Below are positions 8,873-16,500 of a DNA stretch of 64,000 bases, in pieces. The number at the start of each line of letters is the position of its first letter. Within the stretch, counting starts at the first letter, position 1. The notes under the pieces were generated by a model that was given only the letters and a program-made list of their open reading frames with translations, was not told the origin of the DNA and did not search any database. The position numbers were made by a program, and so were the translations under genes. This stretch comes from an uncultured Parabacteroides sp. (lineage in GTDB: Bacteria > Bacteroidota > Bacteroidia > Bacteroidales > Tannerellaceae), in assembly GCF_902493135.1 (NCBI RefSeq), contig NZ_CABUOD010000025.1, positions 7,241 through 71,240 on the forward strand, written 5' to 3'.

Positions 8873-10135
8873 CTATTCTTCCCTGATCGCGTCGATCGCT
8901 TTGATCTGCATTGCACGCCAGGCGGGAATCAACCCGGCGAGGAGACCGCTGAACAGCAGGATTACGGTAGCGGAGACCGCTGTCCCGATATGGATTTCGG
9001 GATTGGAGAAGAACGTTTCGTTAGACGAAGCTCCGCCACTTGCCATCGCATTGTTCACCACATCGAGCAGGAACACCCCTGCGCTAAGCCCGATCAACCC
9101 GGCAAGGGAGGTCAGCAGCAGGCTCTCGCTCATGATCTGCGAAATAATATCGAAAGGCTTCGCGCCGATCGCACGACGCACCCCGATCTCGCGTGTCCGC
9201 TCCCGCACCGTCACCATCATAATATTACTCACCCCGATGATGCCGGCCAGCAGAGTGCCGATACCGACCAGCCAGACCAGAATATTGATACCGGTGAACA
9301 GCATGTTGAATGTTTCGAACTGCTTGGCTATCGTAAAGCTGCTGATGGCATGTTCGTCCGTCGGGGAAATCTCGTTCTGCGAACGCAGGACCGTCTTTAT
9401 GTCTTCCACCATCTTGTCACAAGAGTAACCGTCGTCGGCCGTCGCACAGAGGAACCAGAACTTATCTCCCTGGTTGGAAGCCTGCTGGAGCGTCTTGAAC
9501 GGGATCATCACGCTCTCTTCCGTACGCCCGCCGATCTGGGCACGCGGCTTCGGCTTGATCACACCCACTACCTGGTAATAGATGCCGTTCACCCGTATGT
9601 ACTGCCCGATCGGATCTTCATCCGGAGCAAAAAGGACTTCGCGCACGATATTACCGATCAGGCACACCTTACGCTTTTCGATCATGTCGATTTCATTCAA
9701 CAGACGTCCCGCCAGGATATGCTGCGTTTCGATATTGAAATATTCGGAATAGACGCCACGCACGTTATACGTACCCGCTTTCTGTCCTCTCACCACATTG
9801 TTCTGTCCGCCCCATTGCATGATCATCGGCGAAAGAAAACGTACGCCTTTCACACGCTGGCGGATCGTCTCCAAGTCACGGTTGCGCATCTGCCAGTAGC
9901 GTCCTTTCTTATACCCCTTATAGGGCTCGCCCGTCCGTTCGGAAAAGAAGAAGGCAGAGTTCGTCGAAAAACCGTCGACGTTCTTCAACACGCCATTCTT
10001 AAACCCGTTGCCGGAGCCCAACAGGATCACGAGCATCAGGATGCCCCAGAACACTCCGAAGCCGGTCAGCAGGCTACGGGTTTTATTACGGGTGATCGTC
10101 ACCCATATCTCCACCCAACGATCTATATCAAACAT
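8873..10135 (-). CDS. MacB-like ABC transporter permease (second copy in the operon)
   Basis: A 420-residue permease with the MacB topology: one N-terminal transmembrane helix (about 20-42, SLLTGFGVFWGILMLVILLGSG), a large periplasmic domain (about 45-290) and three C-terminal helices around ILVWLVGIGTLLAGIIGVSNIMM, LLLTSLAGLIGLSAGVFLL and ATVILLFSGLLAGLIPA. The coupling segment VRERTREIGVRRAIGAKP is typical of the FtsX/MacB family. A second permease of the same architecture lies upstream (10247-11512); the two probably form a heterodimer served by one ATPase. Substrate not deducible. Confidence 0.92.
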   Translation of the reverse strand: MFDIDRWVEIWVTITRNKTRSLLTGFGVFWGILMLVILLGSGNGFKNGVLKNVDGFSTNSAFFFSERTGEPYKGYKKGRYWQMRNRDLETIRQRVKGVRFLSPMIMQWGGQNNVVRGQKAGTYNVRGVYSEYFNIETQHILAGRLLNEIDMIEKRKVCLIGNIVREVLFAPDEDPIGQYIRVNGIYYQVVGVIKPKPRAQIGGRTEESVMIPFKTLQQASNQGDKFWFLCATADDGYSCDKMVEDIKTVLRSQNEISPTDEHAISSFTIAKQFETFNMLFTGINILVWLVGIGTLLAGIIGVSNIMMVTVRERTREIGVRRAIGAKPFDIISQIMSESLLLTSLAGLIGLSAGVFLLDVVNNAMASGGASSNETFFSNPEIHIGTAVSATVILLFSGLLAGLIPAWRAMQIKAIDAIREE

Positions 10136-10246
10136 CTTTTTTCAAATTAAAAATTAGAAATTGAAAGTTGAAAAATAATACATTGAGAATTAAATACTAA
10201 AATTGCGACTGCCACCATCATTTTTTAATTTTCAATTCTCAATTTT

Positions 10247-11512
10247 TCATTCATTGCGCATGGCCTCGATCGCCGTGATCTTGACCGCCTTGCGGGCAGG
10301 GAAATAGCCGGCCAGCACGCCTGCCCCGATGATCAGGGCCGTAGCGGACAGCGCCACACTGAGGTTCACCGTCGGGTTCAGGAAGATGCTCATGTCATCC
10401 TGCGAAACATCCTTTCCGGCATTCATCATCTCCATGACCGAATTGATTCCTTCCGTCAGCCCGATACCTAAGATCATGCCCAAATAACCGAATACCGCCG
10501 TGATCAGGATCGATTCGACAATGATCAGTTTCAGGATGGAGAACGGAGTCGCCCCTATCGCCTTCCGGATGCCGAACTCCCTCGTCCGCTCACGTACCGT
10601 TATCAGCATGATGTTGCTCACGCCGACAATGCCGGCAGTCAGTGTCCCGATACCGATCACCCAGATAAAGAGGGCGATACCGTTCATCATCCCGTTCAAC
10701 ATCATGAAATTTTCGAGCGTGCTCCACATACCGATCGCCCGCAGGTCTTCGGGATCGAACTTATGCCGCATTCCCATCTGCTGGCGGAAACGCTTCTCGA
10801 AAGCGTCAAATTCTTCCTGTGTGGAAATACCTTTCACCGTAAAGACGATCTCGTCCAGCCCGTAGCCGGCGTTATACAAGGTCTGCGCCGTGCTGAAAGG
10901 GATATAGGCGGGCGCATTGTTGTCGTTGTCCTCCGCCTTATAGACGCCGATTACCTGGTAGGCGACACTTCCGGCATTCACATATTTGCCCAGCGGGTCC
11001 GCCCCTTTGAAAAGCACTTCTTTCATGCGGGGGCTCAGGACAATCACCTTTCTTTTTTCCTTCACATCTATATCATTGATAAAACGGCCGTTCCCGACCG
11101 TCATTTCGATATTGTCGATCACCGCCTTCGACGGATGCACGCCGTTCAGGGAATAGGCGTTATATTCGTCTCCGTAGGAAAGCGTATCGCTCCGGCTGAT
11201 ACTTGCCGTAATCAAGTCTACTTCGGGATTTTCACGCGGGATGGCGATCAGGTCTTCATCCTTGTATTCGATCCTGCGGTTCATCTGCATCCCCTTATAC
11301 GGCTTGCTCGTGTAGCGCGGCCATGTCTCCACCCGGTTCAGGCTGAAATTGCGGAAGTTCGACATGATCCCGTTCTTCATCCCGTTGCCTGCCCCCAAGA
11401 GGACAATCAACATGAAGATCCCCCATGCCACGGAGAAGCCGGTCAGGAAGGTACGGAGTTTATTCTTTTGGATCGTACTCCATATTTCTCGGAAATTATC
11501 AAAGTCAAACAT
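10247..11512 (-). CDS. MacB-like ABC transporter permease (first copy in the operon)
   Basis: A 421-residue paralogue of the next gene, with the same plan: N-terminal helix (FLTGFSVAWGIFMLIVLLGAG), a large periplasmic MacB core domain, and three C-terminal helices preceded by the coupling segment VRERTREFGIRKAIGATP. Its start overlaps the end of the ATPase gene by 8 bp, indicating translational coupling. A 111-bp AT-rich spacer separates it from the second permease. The pair suggests a heterodimeric transporter, unlike E. coli MacB, where ATPase and permease are fused and homodimeric. Confidence 0.92.
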   Translation of the reverse strand: MFDFDNFREIWSTIQKNKLRTFLTGFSVAWGIFMLIVLLGAGNGMKNGIMSNFRNFSLNRVETWPRYTSKPYKGMQMNRRIEYKDEDLIAIPRENPEVDLITASISRSDTLSYGDEYNAYSLNGVHPSKAVIDNIEMTVGNGRFINDIDVKEKRKVIVLSPRMKEVLFKGADPLGKYVNAGSVAYQVIGVYKAEDNDNNAPAYIPFSTAQTLYNAGYGLDEIVFTVKGISTQEEFDAFEKRFRQQMGMRHKFDPEDLRAIGMWSTLENFMMLNGMMNGIALFIWVIGIGTLTAGIVGVSNIMLITVRERTREFGIRKAIGATPFSILKLIIVESILITAVFGYLGMILGIGLTEGINSVMEMMNAGKDVSQDDMSIFLNPTVNLSVALSATALIIGAGVLAGYFPARKAVKITAIEAMRNE

Positions 11513-12191
11513 GTCCCAATCCTTTTTCTATTGTTTCTATCAGACCGTCCTTCACGCGGATAATACGGTCGGTCGCCTCGGCCACGGAAGGTTCGTGCGT
11601 CACGATCACCATCGTCAGCCCTTCGAGGTTCACATTGCGGAGCAGTTCCATCACCTCGACCGTCGTCTTGCTGTCCAACGCTCCGGTCGGTTCATCCGCC
11701 AGGATCACCTGCGGCTTGGCAATCAGGGCACGGGCAATGGCGACACGCTGCTTCTGTCCGCCGGACATTTCGTTCGGCATGTGTTCCGCCCAGTCTTTCA
11801 ACCCGACCATGTCTAAATACTCCAGCGCCATAGCGTTGCGCTTCTTACGGCCTATGCCTTGATAGTAGAGGGGCAACGCCACGTTCTCCATCGCATTTTT
11901 GAATGAAATCAAGTTAAAGGACTGGAAGATGAATCCGATCATGCGGTTACGCAGTTCCGCCGCGCGTGTTTCGCTCAGATTGCGGATCAACTGCCCGTTC
12001 AGGGTATAAGTGCCCGTATCGTATGTATCCAGTATTCCCAAAATATTCAATAATGTGGATTTTCCCGATCCCGACGCACCCATAATAGAGACCATCTCTC
12101 CCTTCTCTATGTCCAAGTCTATGCCTTTCAAAACGTGCAACGGCGCACCGTTGAAATACGTTTTGTTAATTCCTTCCAGATGAATCATCAT
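11505..12191 (-). CDS. ABC transporter ATP-binding protein (MacB/LolD type)
   Basis: A 228-residue ATPase with Walker A (GASGSGKST), Q-loop (FQSFNLIS), signature (MSGGQKQRVAIARAL), Walker B with DEPTGALDS, and the switch histidine (VIVTHE). Together with LEGINKTYFNGAPLHVLKGIDLDIEKGEMVSI at the N-terminus this is the LolD/MacB-type nucleotide-binding subunit. It is the first gene of the minus-strand operon, so the promoter and operator in 12192-12320 should control the whole pump. Confidence 0.95.
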   Translation of the reverse strand: MMIHLEGINKTYFNGAPLHVLKGIDLDIEKGEMVSIMGASGSGKSTLLNILGILDTYDTGTYTLNGQLIRNLSETRAAELRNRMIGFIFQSFNLISFKNAMENVALPLYYQGIGRKKRNAMALEYLDMVGLKDWAEHMPNEMSGGQKQRVAIARALIAKPQVILADEPTGALDSKTTVEVMELLRNVNLEGLTMVIVTHEPSVAEATDRIIRVKDGLIETIEKGLGHV

Positions 12192-12273
12192 ATTTATTGT
12201 TGCTTTTATCTATTAGACGAACATTTTGCCAAATCGTTACACAAATAGTAAAATATTTTGTCATTAACTGCCA

Positions 12274-12281
12274 CAAATATA
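12274..12281 (-). promoter_or_regulatory. Candidate -7 element for the efflux operon
   Basis: Minus-strand TATATTTG matches the Bacteroidetes -7 consensus TAnnTTTG and lies 83 bp before the ATPase start at 12191. No clean -33 TTTG is present at the usual distance; that space is taken by the dyad at 12295-12313. Confidence 0.5.
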
Positions 12282-12294
12282 TGCTTTACCAAAA

Positions 12295-12313
12295 TACCTT
12301 GTATCACAAGGTA
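12295..12313. promoter_or_regulatory. Perfect 19-bp dyad, likely repressor operator (PadR-like)
   Basis: TACCTTGTATCACAAGGTA has 8-bp perfect arms around ATC. It lies 13 bp upstream of the -7 element of the efflux operon, where a bound dimer would block RNA polymerase. The shape resembles operators I associate with PadR-family repressors (TACTTTGTATxxCAAAGTA); no padR gene is in the window. Confidence 0.55.
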
Positions 12314-12398
12314 CTTATATTTAACCCAAATTAACCTCACAAAAGTTTATATTCCTTTGCAGAAAACGATCTTTACATCTGCACGGAAGTTTGATCAG

Positions 12399-12517
12399 AC
12401 TTGCATCTATTTTATTCTCTGCAATACCGTATATGTTTTCGACAATGTCGTGTATATTCTTGACAACCTCAATTATATTCTCGACAATGCCGAAAACAAA
12501 TTACACTTGCATCTATT
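12399..12517. repeat. Four phased 21-bp repeats bracketed by a 13-bp direct repeat, upstream of purT
   Basis: Units at 12411-12431, 12432-12452, 12453-12473 and 12474-12494 share the pattern TATnTTCTCGACAATGnCG with substitutions, with no gaps. Unit 2 contains the perfect dyad CGACAATGTCG and unit 3 contains TTGACAACCTCAA. The identical 13-mer ACTTGCATCTATT flanks the block at 12399-12411 and 12505-12517. The block ends 24 bp before the purT -33 element. Confidence 0.7.
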
Positions 12518-12540
12518 CGGAAATCCCCCATCGGGAACCA

Positions 12541-12571
12541 TTTGTCAATTGCCAATATTCCTGTACCTTTG
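12541..12571 (+). promoter_or_regulatory. purT promoter, full Bacteroidetes consensus
   Basis: -33 TTTG (12541-12544), 19-bp spacer, -7 TACCTTTG (12564-12571), 38 bp before the purT ATG. Confidence 0.8.
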
Positions 12572-12609
12572 CGCCTGCAAACAAAGAAAATATAATACAT
12601 TCGACAAAT

Positions 12610-13791
12610 ATGGTAACAATAGGAACACCGAAGTCGGCTACCGCAACGAAGGTTTTGCTCTGCGGTTCCGGCGAATTAGGCAAAGAGTTTGTAATCGAAT
12701 TGCAACGTTACGGAGTGGAAGTGATCGCTTTGGACAAATATGCAGATGCTCCGGCCATGCAGGTCGCCCACCGTTCGTATGTCGTATCGATGTTGGACGG
12801 AGATGCCTTGCGCGAGATTGTAGAAAAAGAAAAGCCGGATTATATCGTTCCCGAAGTGGAGGCCATTGCGACCCGGACGTTGATGGAGCTGGAAAAAGAA
12901 GGATTCCATGTCATCCCGACCGCCCGTGCCACCTGGCTGACGATGAACCGCGAAGGCATCCGCCGTCTGGCTGCCGAGGAATTGGGTTTGCCGACCTCTC
13001 CTTATCGCTTTGCCGAGACGGAAGAAGAGTTTATCGAGGCCGTCAAAGCGATCGGGATGCCGTGTGTCGTCAAGCCGATCATGAGTTCGAGCGGACACGG
13101 ACAGAGCGTCATCCGCAAAGAGGAAGACATCGACCGCTCGTGGCAGTATGCGCAGGAAGGCGGACGTGCCGGTGCCGGGAAGGTGATCGTCGAGGGGTTT
13201 GTCGATTTCGATTACGAAATCACCCAGTTGACTGTCCGTCATATCGGAGGCACATCATTCCTGGAACCGGTCGGACACGTACAGGTCGACGGCGACTATC
13301 GCGAATCCTGGCAGCCGCAGGCGATGAGTCCGGTTGCCAAAGAAAAGGCACGCGAGATCGCAGGCAAGATCACGGAGGCGCTTGGCGGCCGCGGTATCTT
13401 CGGGGTCGAATTGTTTGTCAAGGGCGAAGATGTCATTTTCAGCGAAGTCTCTCCCCGTCCGCACGACACGGGAATGGTCACGATGATCACGCAGGATCTT
13501 TCGCAGTTCGCCTTGCATGCCCGTGCCGTATTGGGCTTGCCGATCCCGAACATCGCCTTCCACGGTGCAGGCGCTTCGCGTGCCGTCGTGGTCGAAGGGG
13601 ACAGCAACCGACTCGCGTTAGGCAACCTCGATAAGGTACTGGAACAGCCGGACACCCAAATGCGCTTCTTCGGCAAACCGGAAGTCCACGGACATCGCCG
13701 TATGGCCGTGCTGCTGGCTCGCGGACTGGATGTGGCCGATGCACGCCGGAAAACCGGGGTGATGATGGAGCGGTTGGAGATAAAGTTATAA
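12610..13791 (+). CDS. purT: Formate-dependent phosphoribosylglycinamide formyltransferase
   Basis: A 393-residue ATP-grasp enzyme that makes formyl-GAR from GAR, formate and ATP in purine synthesis. Seen: the N-terminal Rossmann-like segment KVLLCGSGELGKEFVIELQRYGVEVIALD, EVEAIATRTLMELEKEG, the ATP-grasp core (PCVVKPIMSSSGHGQSVI; VIVEGFVDFDYEITQLTVRH) and the metal/nucleotide site FSEVSPRPHDTGMVTMIT. I place the start at 12610 because a full promoter lies at 12541-12571 and the family's length is about 390; the open frame extends further upstream but through the repeat block. It is divergent from the efflux operon. Confidence 0.96.
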   Translation: MVTIGTPKSATATKVLLCGSGELGKEFVIELQRYGVEVIALDKYADAPAMQVAHRSYVVSMLDGDALREIVEKEKPDYIVPEVEAIATRTLMELEKEGFHVIPTARATWLTMNREGIRRLAAEELGLPTSPYRFAETEEEFIEAVKAIGMPCVVKPIMSSSGHGQSVIRKEEDIDRSWQYAQEGGRAGAGKVIVEGFVDFDYEITQLTVRHIGGTSFLEPVGHVQVDGDYRESWQPQAMSPVAKEKAREIAGKITEALGGRGIFGVELFVKGEDVIFSEVSPRPHDTGMVTMITQDLSQFALHARAVLGLPIPNIAFHGAGASRAVVVEGDSNRLALGNLDKVLEQPDTQMRFFGKPEVHGHRRMAVLLARGLDVADARRKTGVMMERLEIKL

Positions 13792-13805
13792 TATTCAAGG
13801 CGGTT

Positions 13806-13866
13806 TTAACCCGACACCGATGCAGGTGAAGCGATAGAGACATCATCGCCATCGTTATAATGGGCT
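13806..13866 (-). pseudogene. 3' remnant of a gene like the one at 14656-15069
   Basis: Minus-strand reading gives HYNDGDDVSIASPASVSG then stop, aligning with the C-terminus YDDGDYFFIASSASALCRS of the intact minus-strand gene at 14656. Only about 20 codons remain. It lies upstream of the first XRE regulator exactly as the intact gene lies upstream of the second, so the divergent pair was duplicated and this copy then lost most of its body. Confidence 0.7.
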
Positions 13867-13869
13867 TTG

Positions 13870-14363
13870 ATAATATCAGCAAATGCCATGTCTTGATATT
13901 TCTCTGTGGAATAATCAGTAATCGGATATTATTGCTTATTTTTGCTTCAAAGAAACTAAAATAATAAAGTCTTATGGAAACAACAGCAGTAAGAAGGAGC
14001 AATCATGGTGCAAACGTAAAACGTTGGCGGGAATGGCGAAACATCAATCAGGATGTATTGGCTGAAAAGATCGGCGTGTCACAAGCGGCTCTTTCCGGAT
14101 ATGAAAAAAGAGACAAATTGGAACCTGAAATATTAAAGAAGATTTGTGATGCATTAAATATTCCGGAAGAGGCCATTACAGAAATGGACTCCGATACGGC
14201 CATTAATATTATTTCAAGCACATTCAACGATCACGCATCCGGAGTAAACTACTATCCGACTTTTAATCCAATAGACAAAATAGCCGAGCTTTACGAGCGC
14301 CTGTTAAAATCGGAGCAAGAGAAAGTCGCCATTCTACAGGAAGTAATACAGGATCAGAAATAG
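13870..14363 (+). repeat. Left copy of a duplicated regulator segment (partner 15164-15657)
   Basis: From ATAATATCAGCAAATGC at 13870 to the end of the XRE gene, every position corresponds to the right copy at an offset of exactly 1294 bp without gaps. It includes about 104 bp of promoter region with a -7 element TATTTTTG (13937-13944). Both ends of the coding sequence are nearly identical while the middle has diverged. Confidence 0.85.
13974..14363 (+). CDS. XRE-family helix-turn-helix regulator (copy 1)
   Basis: A 129-residue DNA-binding protein with an XRE HTH at about 16-65 (VKRWREWRNINQDVLAEKIGVSQAALSGYEKRDKLEPEILKKIC), a variable middle (about 80-105) and a C-terminal helix (ELYERLLKSEQEKVAILQE) likely for dimerisation. 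It differs from copy 2 (15268-15657) mainly in residues 55-108, while the first ~45 and last ~25 residues are almost identical. That pattern suggests a recent duplication followed by diversification or partial conversion. Its usual divergent neighbour is reduced to a remnant (13806-13866). Target genes unknown. Confidence 0.88.
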   Translation: METTAVRRSNHGANVKRWREWRNINQDVLAEKIGVSQAALSGYEKRDKLEPEILKKICDALNIPEEAITEMDSDTAINIISSTFNDHASGVNYYPTFNPIDKIAELYERLLKSEQEKVAILQEVIQDQK

Positions 14364-14477
14364 CGACGGATGATCTCACCCGATTTCACTGTTTCCAACA
14401 GCCGGTAATACAGGTAACGGTTGCTCTATCAGATGTCTCGATTTATCATCCATATTATTTTTATCTCATGTTTGGGG

Positions 14478-14612
14478 GTGTGTCATTAATCTGTATATTA
14501 GAACACAGATGAGACAGATTCACACAGATTGATTATAGTAAATCAATAAAATAAAAATCTGCGGTTATCTGTTGAATCTGTGTCATCTGCGTTCTATTTT
14601 ATATTTTGACAC
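14478..14612. repeat. Large imperfect hairpin element (CAGATT-type)
   Basis: Arms 14500-14529 and 14567-14595 are inverted copies of about 30 bp with two mismatches and one indel, built from the words ACAGATT and CACAGAT. Outer bases extend the stem (GGTGT near 14478, GACACC near 14612). It lies in the non-coding interval 14364-14655, which shows no gene. A second hairpin of similar design is at 17980-18043. Confidence 0.7.
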
Positions 14613-14655
14613 CTTCTTTGTACATACTTTCACTGACCGGTCCTTTGTGCAAATT

Positions 14656-15069
14656 TCAGCTTCGGCACAACGCTGATGCAGATGAGGCGATAAAAAAATA
14701 ATCGCCATCGTCATATTTGACTTGCAGACAAAGTTTCTCCGTGACCCAGGCGCTCATTAAATAATTATAAGCATACGTCCGGTTACAATATTCGATATAA
14801 TCTTTCAAGTCCTTCTGATCGTCTAAAAATAAATACGAACTATCACACAAAGTGTTTCCATCAAACAAACAACTGAGCGTAGCGTTCCTAAAACGAATTT
14901 CAACAGCACTGTTCTTCTCCCTCTTACAAAGATATTCCATAATACAAACTTCTTTATTTTCAAATAACGGAGGAAGCTTATCCAAAGAAAGACCGATTAC
15001 TTTGAAGGCGGAACAAAGTTGTTCTGCACATTCACCTTCCGAAACAAATAACAATGATGTATGAGCCAT
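14656..15069 (-). CDS. Small protein of unknown function, divergent from the XRE regulator
   Basis: 137 residues, no signal peptide or membrane helix, Cys-rich for a cytosolic protein (9 Cys). I do not recognise a domain. The body (CIMEYLCKREKNSAVEIRFRN, DDQKDLKDYIEYCNRTYAYNYLMSAWVTEKLCLQVKYDDGDYFFIASSAS) looks like a compact alpha/beta fold. It is divergently paired with XRE copy 2, with about 200 bp between starts, and a decayed copy is similarly paired with XRE copy 1. The repeated pairing argues that the regulator and this gene work together. An effector or immunity-like role would be a guess. Confidence 0.7.
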   Translation of the reverse strand: MAHTSLLFVSEGECAEQLCSAFKVIGLSLDKLPPLFENKEVCIMEYLCKREKNSAVEIRFRNATLSCLFDGNTLCDSSYLFLDDQKDLKDYIEYCNRTYAYNYLMSAWVTEKLCLQVKYDDGDYFFIASSASALCRS

Positions 15070-15163
15070 AATATATATTTAATTTGAGTTTCATATGCAA
15101 AGAATTGAAATAAAAGCAATGCCACCTATCAGTTCGATTAATAAAATATCAGAATGCGCCATA

Positions 15164-15657
15164 ATAATATCAGCAAATGCTTTGTCTTGATATTTGTCTA
15201 CAGAATAATCAGTAATCGGATATTATTGCTTATTTTTGTTCCAAAGAAATTTAAATAATAAAGTCTTATGGAAACAACAGCAGCAAGAAGGAGCAATCAT
15301 GGTGCAAACGTAAAACGTTGGCGGGAATGGCGAAACATCAATCAGGATGTATTGGCTGAAAAGATCGGCGTGTCACAAGCGACCCTTTCCGGATACGAGA
15401 AAAAAGACAAACTGGAACCTGAAATATTAGAGAAAATTGCTAAAGCATTAGATATTCCAGTGGAAGCTATTACAGAAATGGATGACGGAACTTCCATTAA
15501 TATTTTTTCCGGCACGTGGAAAGATAATGCTTATGTTTCTGGTTATGTAACCAATATCAATCCTTTGGAAAAAGTCATCGAGCTTTACGAGCGCCTGTTA
15601 AAATCGGAACAAGAGAAAGTCGCCATTCTGCAGGAAACAATACAGGATCAGAAATAG
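15164..15657 (+). repeat. Right copy of the duplicated regulator segment
   Basis: Matches 13870-14363 at a constant 1294-bp offset. The shared non-coding part (15164-15267) carries the same TATTTTTG -7 element (15231-15238) and an A/T-rich imperfect dyad (AATAATC ... ATATTATT) just before it. Similarity stops at the XRE stop codon. Confidence 0.85.
15268..15657 (+). CDS. XRE-family helix-turn-helix regulator (copy 2)
   Basis: 129 residues with the same plan as copy 1: XRE HTH (about 16-65), a diverged central linker (DDGTSINIFSGTWKDNAYVS) and the near-identical C-terminal helix ELYERLLKSEQEKVAILQE. The central region differs from copy 1 at most positions while the flanks are almost unchanged, so the two may respond to different signals yet still bind the same operator or heterodimerise. 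It keeps its divergent partner at 14656-15069. Confidence 0.88.
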   Translation: METTAARRSNHGANVKRWREWRNINQDVLAEKIGVSQATLSGYEKKDKLEPEILEKIAKALDIPVEAITEMDDGTSINIFSGTWKDNAYVSGYVTNINPLEKVIELYERLLKSEQEKVAILQETIQDQK

Positions 15658-15736
15658 CATGGGCCATAGATAAAACTTTTGCACAACAAGAATGCCGCCT
15701 TCCGTGTTTTGTTTATAAAAAGAAAGGATAATAGAA

Positions 15737-16459
15737 ATGAGACTGACATATATCTATCATAGCGGTTTTGCGATCGAGGCAGACGGATTTGCCATTTTGA
15801 TCGATTATTACAAAGACACGGGTAAGTCGCCGGAGAAGGGATTCGTGCATGAGGAACTGTTGAATCGCGCGGGTACATTATATGTATTGGCCTCCCATTT
15901 CCATCCGGATCATTTCAATCCGGAGGTTTTGAAGTGGAAAGCATACAAAAAAGATATCGTCTATCTTTTCGGCAAAGATATTTTGAAAAGGAACCGGGCA
16001 AAGAAAGAAGACGCGATCTATCTCAAGAAAGGAGATACCTACGAGGATCATAACCTGCGGATCGAGGCATTCGGATCGACGGACTCCGGCATATCCTTCC
16101 TGATCGAAGCCGAAGGGAAACGCCTTTTCCATGCCGGCGACCTGAACAACTGGCACTGGAAAGACGAATCGACCCCAGAGGAAGTCGCAGAAGCGGAAAA
16201 GAATTATCTGAAAGAATTGGACGACCTGGTAAAGGTTACCGACAAACTGGATGTCGCCATGTTCCCGGTCGATCCGCGTATCGGGACCGATTTCATGCGC
16301 GGTGCACAACAGTTTGTAGACCGCATCAAAACCAATATCTTTGTGCCGATGCATTTCTGGGATCACCCGGCCGAGGCGGCGGCTTTCGGGCCTTACGCTG
16401 AGTCGCGCGGTTGCCGGTACGTGTTGATTTCTGTTCCGGGGGAAGGGACGGAGATTTAA
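15737..16459 (+). CDS. MBL-fold metallohydrolase
   Basis: A 240-residue metallo-beta-lactamase-fold protein of the UlaG-like type. Seen: N-terminal YIYHSGFAIEADGFAILIDY, the metal motif SHFHPDHFN (HxHxDH), a later HAGDLNNWHW and a C-terminal VPMHFWDHP providing further ligands. No signal peptide. The family includes hydrolases of phosphodiester, lactone and nucleotide substrates, so the substrate cannot be assigned. A possible two-gene unit with the VOC gene 41 bp downstream. Confidence 0.85.
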   Translation: MRLTYIYHSGFAIEADGFAILIDYYKDTGKSPEKGFVHEELLNRAGTLYVLASHFHPDHFNPEVLKWKAYKKDIVYLFGKDILKRNRAKKEDAIYLKKGDTYEDHNLRIEAFGSTDSGISFLIEAEGKRLFHAGDLNNWHWKDESTPEEVAEAEKNYLKELDDLVKVTDKLDVAMFPVDPRIGTDFMRGAQQFVDRIKTNIFVPMHFWDHPAEAAAFGPYAESRGCRYVLISVPGEGTEI

Positions 16460-16500
16460 GAATTAAAAATTAAGAATTAAAAATTAAAAAATAAAGAGGG

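Noticed and set aside
8990..10150. A 386-residue plus-strand frame opposite the second permease.
   Set aside because: Antisense shadow; the minus-strand frame has MacB motifs and operon context, and the plus frame has no recognisable domain.
12258..13634. A long plus-strand frame running through the purT upstream repeats into purT in a second frame.
   Set aside because: Its second half is Arg/Gly-rich shadow of purT, and its first half translates the 21-bp repeats and promoter. The purT frame has all family motifs.
14656..15657. Classical toxin-antitoxin system formed by the unknown gene and XRE regulator.
   Set aside because: Genes are divergent with ~200 bp between them rather than overlapping in one operon, and the unknown protein shows no toxin motif.
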